DNA of 45,670 nucleotides. It comes from Clostridia bacterium (GTDB lineage: Bacteria; Bacillota; Clostridia; Christensenellales; Aristaeellaceae). The position numbers were made by a program, and so were the translations under genes. The notes below the pieces were generated by a model, which was not told the origin of the DNA, searched no databases, and was given only the letters and a program-made list of their open reading frames with translations. The first letter of the stretch is position 1; every line of letters begins with the position of its first letter. The stretch lies in the NCBI GenBank assembly GCA_030530315.1, contig JAUMVG010000024.1, positions 1 to 45,670 on the forward strand, given 5' to 3'. Of this stretch, positions 5,838-11,462 are shown piece by piece.

Positions 5838-6351
5838 CAGACCCGTCCAGATCTATGATCTGGGCGGATACCATATTTACAGTCGTTCGATGGAGGAGGT
5901 AACCCCAACGAAACTGCCCGATGATTACACCATCCGCCTGGTTGATCTGCCGATCAGCGTCGGCGGCCGCATCAGCGAATGCCCGGACGGGCACATCGAT
6001 GTGTATATCAATGCCCGCATGAGTCGGGACGGCCAGTATCGCGCCGCGGACCACGAGTTCGACCACTGGCGCAACGACGATCTCCACAACGGCCTGGACA
6101 TCCGCCTGGTCGAGGGGAGGGACGCCCACAAGCTGCCGCCCATCTTCCGCGCACGTGATCTGCTGCCGAAGGCCGCCGAGGCCCAGCCGGAGCCGGAACC
6201 CGAGGCCGAGGCCTGCGGACCGCTGCCGGACATTCCCATGCCGGCGCGCCGTCCCCAGATCATCACGCCCTGGCAGCGCCACGTGCTGGACGGTTGCATC
6301 GCCGAAATGGACGCACTATTCGGCCTGAACCCGATTTGCGTATACGATTGA
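5794..6351 (+). CDS. ImmA/IrrE-like HExxH protein, 5' end replaced
   Basis: The protein is 185 aa if started at TTG 5794, inside the SecB-like gene. Family resemblance begins near residue 18 (VQIYDLGGYHIYSRSMEEV). HEFDH (His87, Glu88, His91) followed by NDDLHNGLDIRLVE matches the zinc-metallopeptidase signature of phage ImmA/IrrE-like proteins, which cleave or inactivate the adjacent repressor. The C-terminal 70 residues are a Pro/Glu-rich linker and a helix. No good start codon with a ribosome site remains at the expected place (about 5845). The TAC insertion appears to have removed it, so translation may depend on the SecB-like gene or be lost. Confidence 0.6.
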   Translation: MGRKTLIGIRKKTNNRPVQIYDLGGYHIYSRSMEEVTPTKLPDDYTIRLVDLPISVGGRISECPDGHIDVYINARMSRDGQYRAADHEFDHWRNDDLHNGLDIRLVEGRDAHKLPPIFRARDLLPKAAEAQPEPEPEAEACGPLPDIPMPARRPQIITPWQRHVLDGCIAEMDALFGLNPICVYD

Positions 6352-6547
6352 ATGATCTGGGCCTTGTGTGTGACACGCGGTGTGATAATATATAAAAATG
6401 CGCATTTCAGGAAATGAAATGCACATTTTGGCGGGAAAATGTTCATCTTGAAGTGAAAAAATCACGTTTTCGCGAGAAAATGTTCAAGTACAGTTAGACG
6501 TGTACTCAAGTTTTTATTAGATACATCCGCACGAGGTGATGGAGTAG
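6352..6547 (+). other. AT-rich intergenic segment with short inverted repeats
   Basis: GCATTTC/GAAATGC forms a hairpin at 6402-6422. GAAAATGTTCA-type direct repeats follow at about 6436 and 6475. AGTACA/TGTACT at 6487-6506 with five T at 6511-6515 looks like a weak terminator. A TGTGTGTGACAC stretch near 6366 resembles the O1/O2 half-sites. No gene seen. Confidence 0.4.
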
Positions 6548-6688
6548 ATGAAAGTAAAACCCTCCTTGAAGAAGATTCGGATTCCCAAGAAAGGCATACA
6601 GATTCGGGATGGAAAGACCGTGGACCCAGACAATCCCAAGAAGCCTACGCCCCAGAGCCCGAAGAAAGGTTCTCAAGGGGGTAAATAG
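6548..6688 (+). CDS. Small basic Pro/Lys-rich protein, 46 aa
   Basis: GAGGTGATGGAGTAG precedes the ATG. The product has 14 lysines, repeated basic blocks (KKIRIPKKG, NPKKP, SPKKGS) and several prolines, consistent with a disordered nucleic-acid-binding peptide. Its 3' end overlaps the convergent membrane-protein gene by about 44 nt. Function unknown. Confidence 0.55.
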   Translation: MKVKPSLKKIRIPKKGIQIRDGKTVDPDNPKKPTPQSPKKGSQGGK

Positions 6689-7361
6689 GATCATCCGGCA
6701 CGACTTCCTCCGTCTTCATCGCCTCTGTCAGGTTTTCGGCAGCGACGAACTCGATCTCTGTATCGGTGCCCAGGTTGTACGCGCTGAGGAAGCGATTCCC
6801 CAGCAGGCCCCAATCGGGCTTGGCGAGCTCCCGTTCCACCCGGTTGCAGTAGGAGAGCACGATCACGGGGTCGTCGCTCAGATCATCGGGCAGCACCTGC
6901 GGAAAGCCCGCGCGGACGATCTTCCCGCCCTTGCGGATGATCGCGGCGCACTCGCCGACGGAGTATTCGTTGATCAGCTCCACCCAGGCCTTGCGCCTCA
7001 CAGTGTGCGGCGGTATGTGCTTGTGCCTGCGATATTTGTTCACGGCCAGCAGCATAAGGCGCGCGCACACGATCCAGAGGACGCCCGCCACGATGCTCAG
7101 TATGAACGACCACTTCAGGTAGTTCCACAGCATGCCGGTGTGTTTCAGCTCGCCGATCAAGCCGGAGAGCCCCCCTCTCATGTTGGTGAGCATGCCGCAG
7201 GTAATCACCGTCACCGCGGCGCTGATGAAGAAGCACAGTGCGGCACGGGTGAAGGAATCCGGCTCCTGATAGGTGGTCATGCCCTTGGCGATGCGCGAGT
7301 AAATCAGGTAGGCAATCGCGCCGGGATAGGTGAACAGCATCAGCAGTATGATATTCTCCAT
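6645..7361 (-). CDS. Membrane protein with cytoplasmic C-terminal domain, 238 aa
   Basis: GGAGGTGATTCC precedes the ATG at 7361. Three likely membrane segments occur at residues about 3-22, 42-60 and 80-105. A soluble region of about 130 residues follows (VRRKAWVELINEY, RVERELAKPDWGLL, IEFVAAENL). The layout resembles DUF6338-like membrane proteins found on mobile elements, but the match is by pattern only. It is divergent from another membrane protein at 7477 across a 115-nt double promoter, suggesting a paired accessory function. Confidence 0.6.
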   Translation of the reverse strand: MENIILLMLFTYPGAIAYLIYSRIAKGMTTYQEPDSFTRAALCFFISAAVTVITCGMLTNMRGGLSGLIGELKHTGMLWNYLKWSFILSIVAGVLWIVCARLMLLAVNKYRRHKHIPPHTVRRKAWVELINEYSVGECAAIIRKGGKIVRAGFPQVLPDDLSDDPVIVLSYCNRVERELAKPDWGLLGNRFLSAYNLGTDTEIEFVAAENLTEAMKTEEVVPDDPIYPLENLSSGSGA

Positions 7362-7381
7362 GGAATCACCTCCATGACTGA

Positions 7382-7410
7382 ATTGTACCACAGGGGAATC
7401 GAAATCGCAA
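7382..7410 (-). promoter_or_regulatory. Promoter of the 6645-7361 gene
   Basis: Minus strand TTGCGA (7405-7410), 17-nt spacer, TACAAT (7382-7387). Confidence 0.6.
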
Positions 7411-7423
7411 TTGATGAGTTTCG

Positions 7424-7453
7424 TTGACTTCGCGCAGGCGGCGCGGGTATAAT
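7424..7453 (+). promoter_or_regulatory. Promoter of the 7477 gene
   Basis: TTGACT (7424-7429), 18-nt spacer, TATAAT (7448-7453), giving a very short leader before the start at 7477. Confidence 0.65.
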
Positions 7454-7476
7454 GTCGCCGAAGGGGGTGACAAACC

Positions 7477-7998
7477 ATGCGAGATAAATACTTCAATCTG
7501 GTGCAGGATGTGGACTATGCCTGCATCTACTACCAGAAGTATTACAGTATGGCTGTGACCATTGAGCGAATCGTCAGCGCACTGTGCGCCTGTGTGTCTA
7601 CTGTGGGTATTGCCGGTTGGGCGATCTGGAAGGAACATCCGCTGATCTGGTCAGTGCTGATCGCCATCTCGCAGACCGTTGCAGTGATATTTCCCTATAC
7701 GCCGTACAAGAAAAGGCGCTTGGCACTGGATTACATGATTCCCAGGCTTCAGGCAGTGAAGCTGCGCGTCTTCATGACGTGGCAAAGGCATTGCGACGAC
7801 ATCGATTATGACTTCACAGAAGACTTTCTGCATGACTTTCAGGATTTCCATAGAACGGACACAGAATTCCTCGGCGCGGAGGAAATTCCTACGCACAAAA
7901 AGATGGGTGAAAAAGCCCGAGCCCTCGTAGATCTGGATCTGTCCGGGCAATTCAAAGTGAAGGAAGAGGATCTAATTGGCAGCCGACTCAAGAACTGA
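7477..7998 (+). CDS. Two-helix membrane protein, SLATT-like architecture, 173 aa
   Basis: GGGGGTGACAAACC precedes the ATG. The order is an amphipathic N-terminal helix with many Tyr residues, two membrane helices close together (residues about 28-47 and 56-74), then about 100 cytoplasmic residues with an acidic helix (DIDYDFTEDFLHDFQDF). The order helix, TM hairpin, cytoplasmic helical tail is that of SLATT-type effectors associated with nucleotide-signalling defence, but no signature residue proves it. It is divergent from the 238-aa membrane protein. The pair could be a small defence or exclusion module. Confidence 0.55.
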   Translation: MRDKYFNLVQDVDYACIYYQKYYSMAVTIERIVSALCACVSTVGIAGWAIWKEHPLIWSVLIAISQTVAVIFPYTPYKKRRLALDYMIPRLQAVKLRVFMTWQRHCDDIDYDFTEDFLHDFQDFHRTDTEFLGAEEIPTHKKMGEKARALVDLDLSGQFKVKEEDLIGSRLKN

Positions 7999-8000
7999 AG

Positions 8001-8189
8001 TCAGGGATGCTCCGAGGCTTCCGATTCACGCACCCGCTCCGGCTCCTGTCCCGAAGCCAGCGCCGCCGCCCGCTTCTCCAAAGCAAGGATGAATCGCAAT
8101 TCCTCCCGCAGCTTCACGGCGTAGGTATGTCTGCCGATCCAAAGGCCGATGCCGATGCCCAACAGCAGCGCGGCAATGATCTTCGTCAT
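8001..8189 (-). CDS. Single-pass small membrane protein, 62 aa
   Basis: GAGGGGAGGCATCCAG precedes the ATG at 8189. Residues 3-20 form one membrane helix (IIAALLLGIGIGLWIG), followed by a charged helix (KLREELRFILALEKRAAAL) and an acidic tail. It is convergent with the 7477 gene, 2 nt apart. Function unknown; small proteins of this shape are common next to recombinase genes in such elements. Confidence 0.6.
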   Translation of the reverse strand: MTKIIAALLLGIGIGLWIGRHTYAVKLREELRFILALEKRAAALASGQEPERVRESEASEHP

Positions 8190-8329
8190 CTGGATGCCTC
8201 CCCTCTAAAACAAAGCCCCGCACAGTGCTGGCACACTATGCGGGATGATGTACGCAACACGATCAGGGGTAAGATGTGTTTGCTATTTCATTATAGCAGA
8301 CACCTCCATCGAAAGCAAGAGGTTTTGCT
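8190..8329. promoter_or_regulatory. Recombinase upstream region with inverted repeats
   Basis: A hairpin around CCCCGCACAGTG and CACTATGCGGG lies at about 8216-8244. A near-perfect 10-bp inverted repeat, GTGTTTGCTA (8276-8285) with TAGCAGACAC (8294-8303), sits about 25 nt before the recombinase start, placed like an operator over its promoter. Confidence 0.45.
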
Positions 8330-10042
8330 ATGGCAAAAAAGAAGCAGGCGCCGGCGGAGACGGTGGCGGCGGTCTATGCCCGCTATTCGTCCCACGCCCA
8401 GAACGACGCCAGCATTGAACAGCAGGTCGCGGAGTGCCGGGAGTACGCCGCCGCCCACGATCTGAAGATCTGCGAGATCTACGCGGACCGCGCCCTCTCA
8501 GGTCGGTCAGATCGCCGCCCGGAGTTCCAGAAGATGATCCGCCACGCCGAGGCGGGGAAGTTCCAGGTCGTGCTCACCTACAAATCCAACCGCATCGCCC
8601 GGAACATGTTGGACGCCCTGCGCTATGAGGACCGGCTGGAGAAGGCCGGCGTGAAGGTCGTCTACTGCAAGGAGAACTTTGGCGACAATGCCGCCGGGCG
8701 GATGGCCGTGCGCATGATGATGTCCCTCAATGAATTCTATTCCGAGAACATGGCCGAGGACATCAAGAGGGGCATGAACGACAGCGCCCAGCAGTGCAAG
8801 ATCGTTGGCAGCATCCCCTTCGGCTACAGGCGCGGCGAGGATGGCCGCTTCGCCATCGATGAAGCCAATGCCGAGGTCGTCAGGGAGATCTTCCGCCGAT
8901 ACGCCGAGGGCGATACCCAGGCGGCCATTGCCGACGATCTGAACGCCCGCCGTATCCTCACGCAGCAGAAGCGCCCCTGGGGGAAGAATTCGTTCCACAC
9001 CATACTCACCAACGAACGCTACATAGGCGTCTACATATTCGCCGACATCCGCGTGGAAAACGGCATGCCTGCGATCATCGACCGGGATTTATTCTATCGC
9101 GTACAGGAAAAAGTGGGGAGGCGAAGAGAAGTGGCCGGACGCAGAAGGGAGAGCATCGAATATCTGCTGACAGGGAAGCTGTTCTGCGCGAAGTGCGGTG
9201 CGCCGATGGTCGGTGTGTCCGGCACCGGCAAGGGCGGCAGCCTTTACTATTACTACGTCTGCAAGAACCGCCAGGATCATCACACCTGCAAGAAGCGGAA
9301 CGTGCGGAAGGCCGCAGCCGAACGGGAGATCGCCGCCCGCCTGAAAAGCATCGTCCTGAAGCCCGACGTCGTGGAGTGGATGATCGACAACGTCATGCGC
9401 TATCAGGACGAAGCCCGCAAGCAGTCCGATCTGGCCTCCTATCAGGATCGGCTCGTGGAGGTCCGGCGCTCCCTGGACAACCTGGTCAAGGCCATCGAGG
9501 CCGGTGTGTTCTCCCAGACCACAAAGGCCCGCCTGGATGATCTGGAAACCGAACAGCGCGAACTGCAAGCCATGATCGCCATGGAGCGCTCAAAGATCAA
9601 TACCGTCACCCGCGACCAGATCGCCTACTATCTCGAATCCTTCCGCGACGGCGATGTCGACGATCCAGCCTATCAGAAGCGTCTCTTCAAGGCCTTCCTG
9701 GTCAAGGCCTTCCTCGACGACGACAAGTTCCGAATTGTCTATAATTACGCCGACGGCCTCGACACGCTGGAATTCCCGCTGACGCTGGAGGACATCGAAT
9801 CCTCTGACATATCCCCTGAGTGTTCGTATAATAGCTCCTTGGGTGTACCAAAAGCCAGCCGTAAGGCTGGCTTCATTGTTTATCAGGGGCTCGAAGGGCG
9901 GAGAGTGAATGGAAGTCCAGTGGACTTCCAGAGCCCGCCCCGACCGAGCCCGCAGGCGAGAATCGAGCCCCTGATGGTGTACCAAAAGCCAGCCGTAAGG
10001 CTGGCTTCATTGTTTATCAGGGGCTCGAAGGGCGGAGAGTGA
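8330..10042 (+). CDS. Large serine recombinase (integrase/excisionase)
   Basis: The 570-aa enzyme catalyses site-specific integration and excision. The N-terminal resolvase domain holds VYARYSS with the catalytic serine near residue 20, SIEQQVAECREYA, and the YKSNRIARN active-site arginine region. The recombinase domain is at about residues 150-250 (GSIPFGYRR). The zinc ribbon (CAKCGAPM and the later Cys pair near VCKN and TCKKRN) is at 285-330, and a coiled coil follows at about 370-430. The element-encoded part ends at Pro507. The last 63 residues come from chromosomal repeat DNA beyond attR, so the C-terminus differs between integrated and excised forms. Weak TTTTGCT upstream; the ATG at 8330 follows AAGAGG. 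Confidence 0.93.
   Translation: MAKKKQAPAETVAAVYARYSSHAQNDASIEQQVAECREYAAAHDLKICEIYADRALSGRSDRRPEFQKMIRHAEAGKFQVVLTYKSNRIARNMLDALRYEDRLEKAGVKVVYCKENFGDNAAGRMAVRMMMSLNEFYSENMAEDIKRGMNDSAQQCKIVGSIPFGYRRGEDGRFAIDEANAEVVREIFRRYAEGDTQAAIADDLNARRILTQQKRPWGKNSFHTILTNERYIGVYIFADIRVENGMPAIIDRDLFYRVQEKVGRRREVAGRRRESIEYLLTGKLFCAKCGAPMVGVSGTGKGGSLYYYYVCKNRQDHHTCKKRNVRKAAAEREIAARLKSIVLKPDVVEWMIDNVMRYQDEARKQSDLASYQDRLVEVRRSLDNLVKAIEAGVFSQTTKARLDDLETEQRELQAMIAMERSKINTVTRDQIAYYLESFRDGDVDDPAYQKRLFKAFLVKAFLDDDKFRIVYNYADGLDTLEFPLTLEDIESSDISPECSYNSSLGVPKASRKAGFIVYQGLEGRRVNGSPVDFQSPPRPSPQARIEPLMVYQKPAVRLASLFIRGSKGGE
9818..9850 (+). other. attR (right attachment site)
   Basis: The arm GAGTGTTCG (9818-9826) is the reverse complement of the attL arm. 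A 15-nt spacer follows, then GGTGTACCA at 9842-9850. Upstream of the core the sequence is element DNA; downstream it is the tRNA terminator (AAGCCAGCC/GGCTGGCTT). It lies inside the recombinase reading frame. Confidence 0.75.
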
Positions 10043-10275
10043 ATGGAAGTCCAGTGGACTTCCAGAGCCCGCCCCGACCGAGCCCGCAGGCGAGAATCGA
10101 GCCCCTGATGGTGTACCAAAAGCCAGCCGTTAGGCTGGCTTCATTGTTTATCAGGGGCTCGAAGGGCGGGGAGTGAATGGAAGTCCAGTGGACTTCCAGA
10201 GCCCGCCCCGACCGAGCCCGCAGGCGAGAATCGAGCCCCTGATGGTGTACCAAAAGCCAGTCGTAAGGCTGGCTT
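9842..10275 (+). repeat. 134-bp tandem repeat array carrying tRNA-Lys 3' ends
   Basis: GGTGTACCA occurs at 9842, 9976, 10110 and 10244, exactly 134 nt apart. Copies 2-4 are preceded by the same 22 nt as the tRNA 3' end (9963-9984, 10097-10118, 10231-10252). Each is followed by a terminator hairpin AAGCCAGCC/GGCTGGCTT. Each full unit holds ATCAGGGGCTCGA, complementary to TCGAGCCCCTGAT at its end, and the near-palindrome GGAAGTCCAGTGGACTTCC (first copy 9911-9929). Units differ by only a few bases, so they are recent duplications or kept homogeneous. Confidence 0.93.
9850..9875 (+). terminator. Displaced terminator of tRNA-Lys
   Basis: AAGCCAGCC, GTAA loop, GGCTGGCTT, then CATTGTTT. In the uninterrupted chromosome it would follow the tRNA CCA directly. 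Similar copies follow each later repeat unit, with compensating or loop changes at about 10130 and 10261. Confidence 0.7.
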
Positions 10276-10356
10276 CTTTGTTATTCGTGATAGGTAACCT
10301 GAAAGTCAATGCAACTTTTCTGCAACCCGTCTATAGTGACGCTTTATAGTGTTTGC

Positions 10357-11286
10357 TTATCCCTTCCCTCCGAAGTGGATCTGCAGCTTGGCAAACATAT
10401 CCTCCAGCGTGGTGCGGGCGTCCAGGACGCTGTACACGCGGATGGGGCGGTAGCCTGTGTCGTGGATGTAGGTCATGTCCTCCGGGTTTACGGCGGGGGC
10501 AGGGAGCATCGTCCAGTGGTCCCAGCGCTTCTTTTCCTCCATCAGCGCGGCGATCACGCCGTGGTCGCCCAGGCCCCAGGTTTCCCCGTGGGGCCAGTCG
10601 GGGTTGTCCGCCAGGCACAGGTTCAGGTCCGCCATCTGCCGGAACAGGTACTCGCCTATCCTCCCGCAGGGCTTCACCCTCAATTGCAGCTCCGCCAGCG
10701 TGACGGAGAACTGCTTGTACACATTCTGGGGCACCTGCCACAGCGGCATGGAGGAGGCGAACACCACGTTGGCGGCGTTGATGTCCTGCATCAGGTTGAA
10801 CTCCTGGTTCCCCTTGGGGTAGACGCCGCCGCCGATCCAGATGGCGGTCATGCGCTGGCAGATGCGGGGCTCCATCAGTATGGCCGAGGCCAGGTCCGTC
10901 AGGCTGCCCTGCATGCCGATGTACAGCGGCCGCGGGTCGTCCCGCAGCGCCTCCTCGATGATGAACTCCGCGGCGGGGGAGGGGGAGGGCGTGCGCACGT
11001 CCTTCAGCGGGACGGAGGAACCCAATCGGACGGGATAGGCGCCGGGAATGCCCATCAGGTCCAGCAGCAGGTTGATCTCGTCCAGGCTCGCCTGGGCGGT
11101 GGTCCCGACGGGATAGCGCTTCTGGCCCACCTCGAAGTGGGCGGCGAGGATGCCGCGAACGTCCAGCTTCGGCGTCAGCAGCTGGTGCACCACGGCAAAC
11201 TGGTCGTCGGCCTCGTTCTTGCAGTCGGTGTGGATGATCAGCCGCACCCGCTTCTGCTCCGGTACCTTGAAATCATAGTCGAACAT
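10357..11286 (-). CDS. Nucleoside-hydrolase-like protein (variant Asp motif)
   Basis: The 309-aa protein has an N-terminal motif HTDCKNEADDQFA (residues about 19-31) that replaces the canonical DxDPGxDD calcium-binding motif of inosine-uridine hydrolases. It resembles the TDxxNExDD variant of nucleoside-hydrolase-like proteins. Later blocks fit the fold: YIGMQGSLTDLASAI, IWIGGGVYPKGNQEFN (with the conserved N and D region, LMQDINAANVVFASSMP) and TWGLGDHGVIAAL. It probably cleaves an N-glycosidic bond of a nucleoside or related compound; substrate unknown. GGGAGGCAATCGAT precedes the ATG at 11286. Monocistronic. Confidence 0.75.
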   Translation of the reverse strand: MFDYDFKVPEQKRVRLIIHTDCKNEADDQFAVVHQLLTPKLDVRGILAAHFEVGQKRYPVGTTAQASLDEINLLLDLMGIPGAYPVRLGSSVPLKDVRTPSPSPAAEFIIEEALRDDPRPLYIGMQGSLTDLASAILMEPRICQRMTAIWIGGGVYPKGNQEFNLMQDINAANVVFASSMPLWQVPQNVYKQFSVTLAELQLRVKPCGRIGEYLFRQMADLNLCLADNPDWPHGETWGLGDHGVIAALMEEKKRWDHWTMLPAPAVNPEDMTYIHDTGYRPIRVYSVLDARTTLEDMFAKLQIHFGGKG

Positions 11287-11359
11287 ATCGATTGCCTCCC
11301 GCGCTTCATTTGTGAATAGATGAACGGCACAGCCGTTTCGATGGGAAAAACCCACTCTA

Positions 11360-11388
11360 ATTGTAGGGGCGCGGTCCGGATTTGTCAA
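11360..11388 (-). promoter_or_regulatory. Promoter of the nucleoside-hydrolase-like gene
   Basis: Minus strand TTGACA (11383-11388), 17-nt spacer, TACAAT (11360-11365). Confidence 0.75.
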
Positions 11389-11403
11389 TGCCCGGGGTGA
11401 TAG

Positions 11404-11438
11404 GTGCAAGAGGAGGCCGCTCGATCGGGACGGCCTCC
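11404..11438 (-). terminator. Likely terminator after lon
   Basis: GGAGGCCG (11412-11419) and CGGCCTCC (11431-11438) form a stem read on the minus strand and followed by TCTTGC. The T-tract is weak. Confidence 0.45.
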
Positions 11439-11462
11439 CCTTGCAAGGGAATAGGTTCTTTT

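Larger units (their letters stand above)
56..9850. mobile_element. Integrated serine-recombinase element (degenerate prophage or satellite) in tRNA-Lys
   Basis: The segment is bounded by GGTGTACCA at 47-55 (end of the tRNA) and 9842-9850. It carries a large serine recombinase at the right end, two repressor/operator regions, phage early-type genes (Gam-like, NinB/HNHc-like remnant, small zinc ribbons, ribbon-helix-helix) and a toxin-antitoxin-chaperone cassette. No terminase, portal, capsid, tail, lysis, relaxase or type IV secretion gene is present. It cannot form particles or conjugate by itself, so it is a satellite or a decayed prophage. Precise ends depend on where the recombinase cuts inside the shared 9 bp. 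Confidence 0.85.

Noticed and set aside
56-9850. Integrative conjugative element
   Set aside because: No relaxase, coupling protein, type IV secretion or replication initiator gene is found; the genes present are phage-type regulators and early functions.
9883-10253. Repeated minus-strand frames starting MVHHQGLDSRL
   Set aside because: They are products of the 134-bp repeat read backwards through the tRNA end; no promoter or ribosome site.
9842-10275. CRISPR array
   Set aside because: The whole 134-bp unit is repeated with few differences; there are no unique spacers and no cas genes. The unit contains tRNA and terminator sequence.
9842-10275. Integron attC array
   Set aside because: No attC R-box motifs and no tyrosine integron integrase; the period and tRNA-derived content argue against it.
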